A stretch of DNA of 64,000 nucleotides from NCBI GenBank assembly GCA_023384415.1, contig JAHDWJ010000018.1:83684-147683 (forward strand), read 5' to 3'. The position numbers and the translations under genes are program-made. Source of the stretch: Anaerolineae bacterium (GTDB lineage Bacteria > Chloroflexota > Anaerolineae > Promineifilales > Promineifilaceae). Position 1 is the stretch's first letter. Every line of letters starts with the position of its first letter. Below are positions 27,647 to 34,973 of the stretch, piece by piece. The notes under the pieces were generated by a model. It saw only the letters and a program-made list of their open reading frames with translations. It did not search any database and was not told where the DNA came from.

Positions 27647-27978
27647 ATGGACATTGAGACTATCCGTGCTATTGTTCAGGAAAAGGCTTTAAGCTAACAG
27701 GCCATGCCTCTGTAGAAGCAGCCAAAGATGGCATTAGCCCGGCAGATATCCGTTATGCTATCTTTCACGGTAAAATCATTGAATCCTATCGATACCCCGA
27801 ACAGCCTGAAATTGACAGATGCCTGATCCAGGCCAGCTTGCCAACACATCTGCCGCTACATGTCGTTATCGAACTAATTATCAAGACTTCTGTAGTTGTA
27901 GTCACTGCCTACATACCAGACCGGCGGAAATGGGTTTCCTTTCAGAAGCGGAAGCATAATCGAGGGGGAGAACAATGA
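27647..27978 (+). pseudogene. DUF4258 toxin-like gene, frameshifted
   Basis: The first 14 codons (MDIETIRAIVQEKA) run into a stop, but one base later the frame continues as FKLTGHASVEAAKDGISPADIRYAIFHGKIIE and then HVVIELIIKTSVVVVTAYIPDRRKW, the full DUF4258 pattern (HA..ea..dgI+..Di..ai..G.iie...VtaY.PD..kW). One extra A in the AAAA run at about 27683 would restore the frame. The stop TGA overlaps the ATG of the YgiT-type gene. DUF4258/YgiT pairs are generally regarded as TA-like modules. Confidence 0.75.
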
Positions 27979-28271
27979 AATGTTTAAAATGTTTTGCCGG
28001 TGAACTGCAAGTTGGTACAACCTCTCTTACTTATAATCGGGAAGGTTCACCTATTCAGGTGACGGTAGATGGCATACCAGCCGAAATATGTCCTGTTTGC
28101 GGAGAGGTTTATCTAAGTGAAGTGATTGCCCAACAGATTTTTAATATGGTAAACCCAATTTTAGAAGCAGGGCGCGATATGGGGGATACAGCAATTTTAC
28201 CGGCCCCTACAGTGGATATTCATTTCCCGCCTTTAGCTCCAGCCCAATTGAAACAGGCGGTAGCTGTTTAG
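27975..28271 (+). CDS. YgiT-type zinc finger protein, probable antitoxin-like partner
   Basis: The 98-residue protein has a CLKC-x34-CPVC arrangement (Cys residues about 3, 6, 41 and 44) like YgiT/MqsA N-terminal zinc fingers, then EVYLSEVIAQQIFNMV and a proline-rich tail. In TA-like pairs the YgiT protein accompanies a DUF4258 protein. Here it starts within the stop of the frameshifted DUF4258 gene (ATGA overlap), so translation coupling was likely. Intact gene, possibly orphaned. Confidence 0.8.
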   Translation: MKCLKCFAGELQVGTTSLTYNREGSPIQVTVDGIPAEICPVCGEVYLSEVIAQQIFNMVNPILEAGRDMGDTAILPAPTVDIHFPPLAPAQLKQAVAV

Positions 28272-28342
28272 ACTATACCCTGGTACAAGAGTGAGTAGAA
28301 AGCAAACAGTATGCCTGGCAACCTTTGGTAAAGCAGCCTGAT

Positions 28343-29434
28343 ATGAGTAAACAAGAACAGACCCAGGGGCTAACTTGCCCCAACTGCGCCGCTGTCGTGC
28401 CCGTGCCGGAAGGAGTGCGGGTGGTGGAATGCCCCTCCTGCCATATCCGCTCTTTTGTGCAGGGAGAGTTGGGCATACGCCGCTGGCAGGTGACCCGCAA
28501 AGTGGAGCGGCCGCAAGCCGAACGAGCCGTCAAAGCGTTTTTCTCCGGGCTGAACAAAGCCTCTGACCTGAAAAGCAAAGCGGAAATCAAAGAGCTTTTC
28601 CTGACCTATCTTCCTTATTGGCGGGTAGCGGCAATGGTCGCCGGCTGGATGTTTGGCCGGGTAAAATCGGGCAAGGACAATACCCGTCCCATTGAGGTTG
28701 AGGTGATGGAAGAGATGCACTGGAACGACGCGGCCGCGGACGTGTCTGAGTTTGGAGTGCATCAAGTCTCTATCTCCAAAAACGATTTACAACCATATGA
28801 TTCAGACCTGCTCCATGCTGAAGGGATGGTATTTGAGCCAGCCGAATCTTCTACCGACGCCCTGGAAGAAGCCCGGCTTCATTTTGAACACCGCGCCCGC
28901 AGCAAAAAAAGTCTGGCCCGCAAATTTTATGAGAAGTTCCACATCCTGCGGCAGCAGCTTTCCCTGGTCTATTATCCTCTCTGGGTAGCCCGGTATGAAT
29001 ATCGCGGCCGCAACTACCAGGTCGTCGTAGATGGGGTCAAAGGGTCTGTGCTGTACGGCAAAGCCCCCGGCAACATCCTTTACCGGGCGGCTATGCTCGT
29101 CATGGGGATGGCCGCCGGCAACTTTATCCTGGTCAATGGCACAGCCATCATGGCTCGCCTCTTCCTCTTTGTAGATAGTGATGAAGATGGGGCCGTGCTG
29201 CTCCTGTGCGCTCCGGCAGCCATTGGGTTAGGGTTAATTGCGGCCGCCTACCGGGCCTTCCGCTATGGAGAAGAAGTTGAAACCCGACAAAGCGGCACCG
29301 AAAAAGCGTATAGCAGCGGCCGCGCCTCTAAAAAAAGCGGCCTTCGTGGTATGCTTGGTCAGGACAGCGACAGCGATTTTCTCTCTACCGGCCTGCAAGT
29401 GCTTGAAGAACTCTCCGAACTAAAACGGAAGTAA
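28343..29434 (+). CDS. Zinc-ribbon membrane protein, member 2 of a three-gene family
   Basis: The 363-residue protein has a zinc ribbon CPNC-x17-CPSC near residues 13-35, a soluble region with LPYWRVAAMVAGWMFGRV and YPLWVARYEYRGRNYQVVVDGVKG, then two or three helices (about residues 240-300) and a charged tail with an acidic/Lys segment. It is paralogous to the 26828 gene. The start at ATG 28343 avoids five spacer codons. Function unknown. Confidence 0.75.
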   Translation: MSKQEQTQGLTCPNCAAVVPVPEGVRVVECPSCHIRSFVQGELGIRRWQVTRKVERPQAERAVKAFFSGLNKASDLKSKAEIKELFLTYLPYWRVAAMVAGWMFGRVKSGKDNTRPIEVEVMEEMHWNDAAADVSEFGVHQVSISKNDLQPYDSDLLHAEGMVFEPAESSTDALEEARLHFEHRARSKKSLARKFYEKFHILRQQLSLVYYPLWVARYEYRGRNYQVVVDGVKGSVLYGKAPGNILYRAAMLVMGMAAGNFILVNGTAIMARLFLFVDSDEDGAVLLLCAPAAIGLGLIAAAYRAFRYGEEVETRQSGTEKAYSSGRASKKSGLRGMLGQDSDSDFLSTGLQVLEELSELKRK

Positions 29435-29493
29435 TGCGTGAAGTGTGATCAAAAACTCCTCACGCATCACGTATCATCCATTATTCATCAGCC

Positions 29494-30039
29494 ATGAAAC
29501 TCATCCCCCTCATCTGCCCCCAATGCAACCGGCCCTTGCAGCCAGAAAGTGACCATATTTCCACCGTCTGCGAGCAATGTCGGCAAATCTATCACCTGGA
29601 CCAGCATGGGTTAAAGCCGCTGGTGGTGCAATTCGCCTCAACCGGGCAAACGCAGGCCAAGGCATGGTGGCCTTACTGGGTGTTTCAAGGAACGGTAACT
29701 ATTACCAAACGGGAAACACAGGGGGGGGGGAATAAGAGTGCCCAGGAGTCAGAACAGCTGTGGCGTGAACCGCGGCGGCTTTATGTGCCCGCCTGGGAAC
29801 TACCTCTCAACCGAATTCAGGAGATTGGCGGGCAGCTCATTCAACAGCAGCCATCCCTTCAGGCCATTGAACAACCGGACCATTTTACCTTACACCCCGC
29901 CGTTATCGCCACCGCCGATGCCCGCAAAATGTTAGAGTTCATTATCCTGGCCATAGAAGCCCGCCGCCCAGATTATCTAAAAGACCTGGCTTTCACTGTG
30001 CAAATCAATGAAGGACAGTTGTGGGCGCTGCCAGGGTAA
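29494..30039 (+). CDS. Zinc-ribbon protein, soluble member 3 of the family
   Basis: The 181-residue protein has CPQC-x16-CEQC (residues about 9-31), the PYWVFQGTVTI segment that parallels the PYWR/PMWL segments of members 1 and 2, and a helical C-terminal part (VIATADARKMLEFIILAIEARRPDYLKDLAFTV) but no membrane helix. A run of ten G residues (29721-29730) encodes Gly-Gly-Gly within a linker. It probably forms a complex with members 1 and 2. Confidence 0.7.
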   Translation: MKLIPLICPQCNRPLQPESDHISTVCEQCRQIYHLDQHGLKPLVVQFASTGQTQAKAWWPYWVFQGTVTITKRETQGGGNKSAQESEQLWREPRRLYVPAWELPLNRIQEIGGQLIQQQPSLQAIEQPDHFTLHPAVIATADARKMLEFIILAIEARRPDYLKDLAFTVQINEGQLWALPG

Positions 30040-30100
30040 GGGCAGTTAACCGTGTGCAGTGGCAACTCGAAACTCGAAACTCAACACCAGGATAAGGCTT

Positions 30101-31243
30101 ATGTCTGTAACAATTGAACGAGTGGAAAACAAAAAGCAGCTGCAAGAGTTTATCAAAGTGCCCTGGACGGTGTATGAAAATGATCCGAATTGGGTGCCCT
30201 GGCTTTATTTTGAGCGGCTGGAGTTTTTTGACAAGAACAAAAACCATTTCTTTGCTCATGCCGAAGCGGATTATTTTATCGCCCGGCGAAATGGTAAAGC
30301 AATTGGCTCTATTGCCGCTATCCTGAACCACCGGCACAATGAGTTTCATGGCGAAAACATTGCCCATTTTGGTGTTTTTGAACTGCTGAATGATGCTGAG
30401 GCCGCGGCCGCGCTCCTGCGAACCGCCTGTGATTGGGCCAAAGAGCGGGGTGCAGACAAAATCATCGGCCCGATGAACCTCTCTACCAATGATGAATGTG
30501 GCATGTTATTGGAAGGGTATGACACCCCCCCTGTCATCCTCATCCCTTACAATCCCCCCTATTACCACGAATTTATGGCTGCTAACGGCTTTAGTAAAGC
30601 GATGGATTTATTCTCCTGGGATGTGCCGCTAGAACCATTGGTAAAAGGAACAGCCATGCCAGAGAAGGTTGTTCGGGTGGTGAATTCCCTACGTGAACGA
30701 TCTAATTTGACGCTGCGGCCGCTGAACATGAAAGATTTAGACAATGAAATCCAGCGGCTCAAAACCGTATACAACGGGGCCTGGGAGAAAAACTGGGGCT
30801 TCGTTCCCCTCACCGATGATGAATTAGATCACCTGGTTAAAGGGTTGAAGCCGATTATAGACCCTGACATCATTCTCATCGCCGAAAAAGAGGGTGAACC
30901 AGTTGGCTTTTCCCTGGCCGCCCCTGATGTCAATGTCCCATTACACAAAATACGCCCTGGGGCTTCCCTCATTAGTTCCTACATTGGTGGGGCACGGATG
31001 ATCCTTAACCGTAAAAAGACCCACCGCTTCCGAGTATTAGCCCTGGGCGTTTTAGAGGCGTATCGTTCCGCTGGGGTTGGGGCCTTGTTTTATTTAGAGA
31101 CGGTGACCCGGGCTTTTCACAAGGGATATACCGTCGCTGATGGCTCCTGGGTGCTGGAAACCAATGACCCCATGAACAAGGCGATTGCTATGTTAGGGGG
31201 GAAAATATACAAAAAGCACCGCCTATATGAGAAAACAATTTAA
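30101..31243 (+). CDS. GNAT-like acetyltransferase, two-domain
   Basis: The 380-residue protein has the pattern of a widespread GNAT-related family: PWTVYENDPNWVP at the start, GKAIGSIAAILNHRHNE, then FGVFELLNDAEAAAALLRTACDWAKERGADKIIGPMNLSTNDECGMLLEGYDTPPVIL (about 90-155), and a second acetyltransferase domain with RFRVLALGVLEAYRSAGVGALFYLE (acetyl-CoA loop) near residue 315. Substrates of this family are poorly known. ATG 30101 starts the conserved segment; the upstream 14 codons are spacer repeat. Confidence 0.82.
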   Translation: MSVTIERVENKKQLQEFIKVPWTVYENDPNWVPWLYFERLEFFDKNKNHFFAHAEADYFIARRNGKAIGSIAAILNHRHNEFHGENIAHFGVFELLNDAEAAAALLRTACDWAKERGADKIIGPMNLSTNDECGMLLEGYDTPPVILIPYNPPYYHEFMAANGFSKAMDLFSWDVPLEPLVKGTAMPEKVVRVVNSLRERSNLTLRPLNMKDLDNEIQRLKTVYNGAWEKNWGFVPLTDDELDHLVKGLKPIIDPDIILIAEKEGEPVGFSLAAPDVNVPLHKIRPGASLISSYIGGARMILNRKKTHRFRVLALGVLEAYRSAGVGALFYLETVTRAFHKGYTVADGSWVLETNDPMNKAIAMLGGKIYKKHRLYEKTI

Positions 31244-31294
31244 TAACTCCTCAGAGATCGTACTCCCTGACGGCCGTTGGTAAAATAGCCCGTT

Positions 31295-32695
31295 ATGCGA
31301 CGATCTTATGCCCGACGTTCGGGAAACCCACTGCTTTATTTTCTGCTGGGCCCACTCATCTTATTTCTGCTATTTGGGGCTGGGAGTTATCTCTTGGAAC
31401 CACCCCCGTTGGCTGCCACTCCCGTCCCTGTGGCGACGGCCCAATCATTGAGTGCCTCTCTATTCAACCTGGAACAGGTCAGCGCGGCCGGGTCTGTGAT
31501 TAACCCCGTCAGCAATATTGTGCCCGCCGCCGACCCAGAGATTGCGGATTTATTGGCGCAAGTCTCCATCCAAAATTTGCAGGCGTATGTGATTACCCTG
31601 GAGCGGTTTGGTACCCGGAATAGTTTCAGTGCAACGGACAGGGATGATTTTGGTATCGGTGCGGCGCGGCGCTGGCTTTTTCAAGAGTTTGAACGGGTCG
31701 GTAATGGTCGTCTGGAGGTGGTATTCCAGGATTACAGCTTTAATTATCTGGGGATTGCCAGCCAACAACGGAACATCGTGGCAACTTTGCCCGGCACAGG
31801 GAACAGCCCTGGGGTGTTAATTATGGTTGCCAATTATGATACGGCCAGGGAAAATGTTTTGGACGGAGAAAGCTTGAACCCTGGAGCTGATGATAACGGC
31901 TCTGGCGTAGCCGCCTTGCTTGAAGTAGCCCGGTTGATGAGTTCCCGCACCTGGAACCAAACGATTATTTTTTTGGCTACTTCAGCTGAAGAACAAGCAA
32001 CTTTTGGTTCTGGCCATTTTGTGCAGCGAGCGGTGTTGGAAGGGTTACAAATTGAAGCCGTTTTGAATAATGACATGATCGGCGGCCGCGCCGGGATTCC
32101 CCAATCGGTGCGGGTCTACGCTTTAGGGCCAGATACGTCACCCCATCAGCAGTTGGCCCGGTATATTGATTTCGTCGGTGGCCTCTATTTACCCACCTTC
32201 CCCGTAACCATGATGAGTGGTTTGGACCGTGAAGGCCGCTGGGGAGATCAGCGACCCTTTGTGCAAGCCGGTTTTCCTGCTATCCGCATCATTGAATCAG
32301 AAGAAGATTTAGATATTCAGAGTTCAACACGAGATGTGTGGACCCTGCTAGATTTTACCTATTTGCAAAGAACAACCCAATTAAACCTGGCTGTTTTAGC
32401 CAGCCTGGCCGGTGGGCCCCCTCGCCCCCCCATCCCGTTGATCCGGGCGGCCGGGGAGCTGGGAAGTTATCAGTTGAATTGGGAAGGAGTGCCAGGCGCG
32501 GCCGCGTACCTTATCTCTTTCCGCCCCCTCGGTAGTTTACGTTATGACCCATTCCGCTTCGTCCCCGCCACCCAGGCGGGTGATGTGATCCTCACCGGTT
32601 TTACTGCACCCCAAGGTTATGCCGTCAGTCTGGCCGCCATAGACCGCAGCGGCCGCGTTGGGGCCTTTTCCCCCGAAGTGATTGTTGCTCCCTAA
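31295..32695 (+). CDS. M28-family peptidase homologue lacking two metal-binding histidines
   Basis: The 466-residue exported protein has a membrane-anchor helix (about residues 13-35), an M28 domain and a C-terminal Fn3-like domain (about 380-466). M28 enzymes bind two zinc ions through His, bridging Asp, Glu, Asp and His. Here the Asp (GADDNGSG, near 197), the Glu pair (SAEEQ, near 230) and Asp (NNDMIG, near 258) remain, but the first His (normally HxDS) is Asn in ANYDT near 181, and the last His (SDHxPF) is Gln in GDQRPF near 318. It may therefore be a non-catalytic binding protein. Start ATG 31295. Confidence 0.8.
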   Translation: MRRSYARRSGNPLLYFLLGPLILFLLFGAGSYLLEPPPLAATPVPVATAQSLSASLFNLEQVSAAGSVINPVSNIVPAADPEIADLLAQVSIQNLQAYVITLERFGTRNSFSATDRDDFGIGAARRWLFQEFERVGNGRLEVVFQDYSFNYLGIASQQRNIVATLPGTGNSPGVLIMVANYDTARENVLDGESLNPGADDNGSGVAALLEVARLMSSRTWNQTIIFLATSAEEQATFGSGHFVQRAVLEGLQIEAVLNNDMIGGRAGIPQSVRVYALGPDTSPHQQLARYIDFVGGLYLPTFPVTMMSGLDREGRWGDQRPFVQAGFPAIRIIESEEDLDIQSSTRDVWTLLDFTYLQRTTQLNLAVLASLAGGPPRPPIPLIRAAGELGSYQLNWEGVPGAAAYLISFRPLGSLRYDPFRFVPATQAGDVILTGFTAPQGYAVSLAAIDRSGRVGAFSPEVIVAP

Positions 32696-32759
32696 CCATC
32701 TGTCGAAAAAACTCCCGCGAAGACGCAGCGGCACAAAGTCACCAGAGAAAAATTTGTGC

Positions 32760-32972
32760 TAAGACAAACTTTAGAAAGCACCTTTTTGATTATTTAGGCA
32801 AAGCGGCCGCCGGTGAAATCATTGTGATTCAACGGGACAATCAAGAAGTAGCCCGCTTGATTACGATAGAGCCAATCAACTGGCGGGACAATATGAAAAC
32901 CAAGCTACAGATGTTGGTTTCAGCAGAAGAACTTATAAAACCGCTGGAAGATGTTTGGGAGGAGTATGTATG
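32760..32972 (+). pseudogene. Phd/YefM-type antitoxin, start lost
   Basis: A frame encoding KTNFRKHLFDYLGKAAAGEIIVIQRDNQEVARLITIEP and a C-terminal helix EELIKPLEDVWEEYV matches Phd/YefM antitoxins, which bind operator DNA through the N-terminal fold and neutralise a PIN-type or other toxin through the tail. No plausible start codon precedes the conserved part, so the N-terminus seems damaged. Its stop overlaps the ATG of a PIN fragment (ATGA). A GCGGCCGC site lies within it. Confidence 0.6.
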
Positions 32973-33049
32973 AAACAAGGCAGTTACCTATTTGATACTC
33001 ATGCCCTCATCTTCTGGGTGGACAAAATTTCTGTGCTATTGGTTATTTA
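32969..33049 (+). pseudogene. PIN-domain toxin fragment
   Basis: The 26-codon frame reads MKQGSYLFDTHALIFWVDKI and then a short hydrophobic end before the stop. DTHALIFW is the first acidic motif of PIN ribonucleases (VapC-type). The remaining acidic residues are missing, so more than 100 codons are lost. It follows the Phd-like antitoxin with an ATGA overlap. Confidence 0.6.
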
Positions 33050-33069
33050 AGGTCAAATCAGATAAAATG

Positions 33070-33098
33070 TTGCTTCATCCATTAGATGATTATCTAAT
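33070..33098 (+). promoter_or_regulatory. Promoter with overlapping inverted repeat upstream of the ABC exporter
   Basis: TTGCTT (33070-33075) and TCTAAT (33093-33098) are spaced exactly 17 bp, close to the sigma-70 consensus. The -10 region is part of a perfect inverted repeat, ATTAGAT-x4-ATCTAAT (33081-33098), suitable for a dimeric repressor. GTG 33127 follows 28 bp later. Confidence 0.5.
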
Positions 33099-33126
33099 AT
33101 CGAAACCGTATTAAGAGAGAAACATT

Positions 33127-34953
33127 GTGAGTTTAGCAAACAATCAGCAAAGCAATGGCCTGGGAGAATCTCCTGAGCCAGAGATGAATAAGATGGCCGT
33201 GTACGGTCGTCTGATTGTCTATCTAAAACCGTATCGTCGAGAGATTTTTCTGGCTTATAGTTCGGTCATCATTTCCATTGGTCTGAGCCTGGTAGTGCCT
33301 CAAGTGATTAAGCGGGCTATTGATACCGGGCTGGCTGGGGGAACGATGAGGGCGATTGTCGCGGCCGCGGCCGCCATCCTCCTCCTGGCGCTCATCCGGG
33401 CCTTTACCGAATTTGGGGTACGCTACTTTGGCGAATGGCTCTCCCACCGCTTTGCTTATGACATCCGCAACGATTTTTACAACAAGGTCCAAGGGCTGCC
33501 CTTCTCCTTCCATGACCGTGCCCACACGGGGGACCTGATGAGCCGGGCCATTGGCGACATTTCCGAATCGGAGCGGTTTATTGGCGTGGGGCTGATAGAT
33601 TTAGTCTCCACCGCCATCTTGCTGGTTGGCGTGATTGCCGCCATGCTCGTGGAAAACAGCACCCTGGCTTTGCTGGCCCTGACGCCAATGCCTGTTCTGC
33701 TTTGGGCCACCATTCGTTTTGGGGGTACGGTGCGGGGCAAATTTAAGGGGATTCAAGAGCAGATGGGAGTGCTTTCGACGACGATGCAGGAAAGCCTGAC
33801 CGGTATTCGGGTGGTGAAGGCATTTGCCCGTGAACCCCATGAGCTGCAAAAGTTTGACCGGGAAAACGAGGGCTGGTTTGCCCGCCGCTATGATGTGATC
33901 CAGACCTGGGCTAACAATTGGCCCTTTTTTACCTTCTTGCTGGCCGTCAGCATCTTTCTCTTGCTCTGGTTTGGTGGGCCCCAGGCTATAGAGGGGCGTG
34001 TGACCATTGGCTCCCTGTTTGCCATGATTACCTATGTGATGATGTTGAATGGGCCAGTACAGCGGTTGGGTTTTCTGGTCAATCTGGCGGCTACCTCTGG
34101 AGCGTCTGGCTCCCGGGTGTTTTACATCATGGATCAGCCCAATGAAGAGTTGGATCAACCGGGAGCGGTACCGCTGGGGGATATTGAAGGGGAAGTGAGG
34201 TTTGAGAATCTTTCGTTTGCCTATCAGGAAGGGCGGAATACGCTGGTAGATATTGATTTCCAGGTGCCAGCCGGGGGGACTATTGCCCTCATTGGACCAA
34301 CGGGGTCAGGTAAATCTACGATTACAAACCTGATCCCCCGTTTTTATAACCCGACTCGCGGCCGCATCCTCGTTGATGGGCATGACATTAGCCAGGTGCA
34401 GGTGGCCTCTTTGCGCCGGCATATTGGCATTGTGCTGCAAGACCCGTTCCTGTTCAGCAGCAGCATTGCCGAAAATATCGCCTATGGCCGGCCCGGAGCC
34501 AGCCGGGAGGATATTATCGCGGCCGCCACAGCCGCCCATGCCCACGAATTTATTACCAGCTTCCCCAAAGGGTATGACACCATCGTGGGCGAACGGGGTG
34601 TGACCCTGAGCGGCGGGCAAAAACAGCGGGTGGCTATTGCTCGTGCCCTGCTTTACGATCCGCGCATTCTCATCCTGGATGATTCAACCAGCAGTGTAGA
34701 CACGGAAACGGAGCATCTCATTCAGCAGGCCCTAGAGGTGCTGATGCAGGGGCGGACCACTTTTATCATTGCCCAGCGGCTGCTGACGTTGAAAAGTGCG
34801 GACATGATTTTAGTGCTAGATCGCGGCCGCATTGTCCAGCGTGGCACCCATGATGATCTGATCGCTATTGAAGGGTTGTACAAACAAATTTATGATTTGC
34901 AGCTGCGCGATCAAGAAGAATTTATGGCTGTGCAAGCCAACTATATCCCGTAG
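33127..34953 (+). CDS. Heterodimeric ABC exporter subunit 1 (degenerate ATP site half)
   Basis: The 608-residue half-transporter has six helices (about residues 35-330) and a nucleotide-binding domain with GPTGSGKST near 391, LSGGQKQR near 493, and Walker B ILILDDST near 514-520. Asp replaces the catalytic Glu (LDE), and the H-loop has Gln (IIAQR) instead of His near 548. The signature is canonical. Together with subunit 2 this gives one catalytic and one degenerate site, as in TM287/288 and BmrCD. It begins with GTG after a regulated promoter. Substrate unknown (lipids, peptides or drugs). Confidence 0.92.
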   Translation: MSLANNQQSNGLGESPEPEMNKMAVYGRLIVYLKPYRREIFLAYSSVIISIGLSLVVPQVIKRAIDTGLAGGTMRAIVAAAAAILLLALIRAFTEFGVRYFGEWLSHRFAYDIRNDFYNKVQGLPFSFHDRAHTGDLMSRAIGDISESERFIGVGLIDLVSTAILLVGVIAAMLVENSTLALLALTPMPVLLWATIRFGGTVRGKFKGIQEQMGVLSTTMQESLTGIRVVKAFAREPHELQKFDRENEGWFARRYDVIQTWANNWPFFTFLLAVSIFLLLWFGGPQAIEGRVTIGSLFAMITYVMMLNGPVQRLGFLVNLAATSGASGSRVFYIMDQPNEELDQPGAVPLGDIEGEVRFENLSFAYQEGRNTLVDIDFQVPAGGTIALIGPTGSGKSTITNLIPRFYNPTRGRILVDGHDISQVQVASLRRHIGIVLQDPFLFSSSIAENIAYGRPGASREDIIAAATAAHAHEFITSFPKGYDTIVGERGVTLSGGQKQRVAIARALLYDPRILILDDSTSSVDTETEHLIQQALEVLMQGRTTFIIAQRLLTLKSADMILVLDRGRIVQRGTHDDLIAIEGLYKQIYDLQLRDQEEFMAVQANYIP

Positions 34954-34973
34954 GTGAACCCTACTTTTACCTT

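Noticed and set aside
33601..34158. A 185-codon minus-strand frame within ABC subunit 1
   Set aside because: It lies fully antisense to a conserved transporter gene and shows no recognisable motif.
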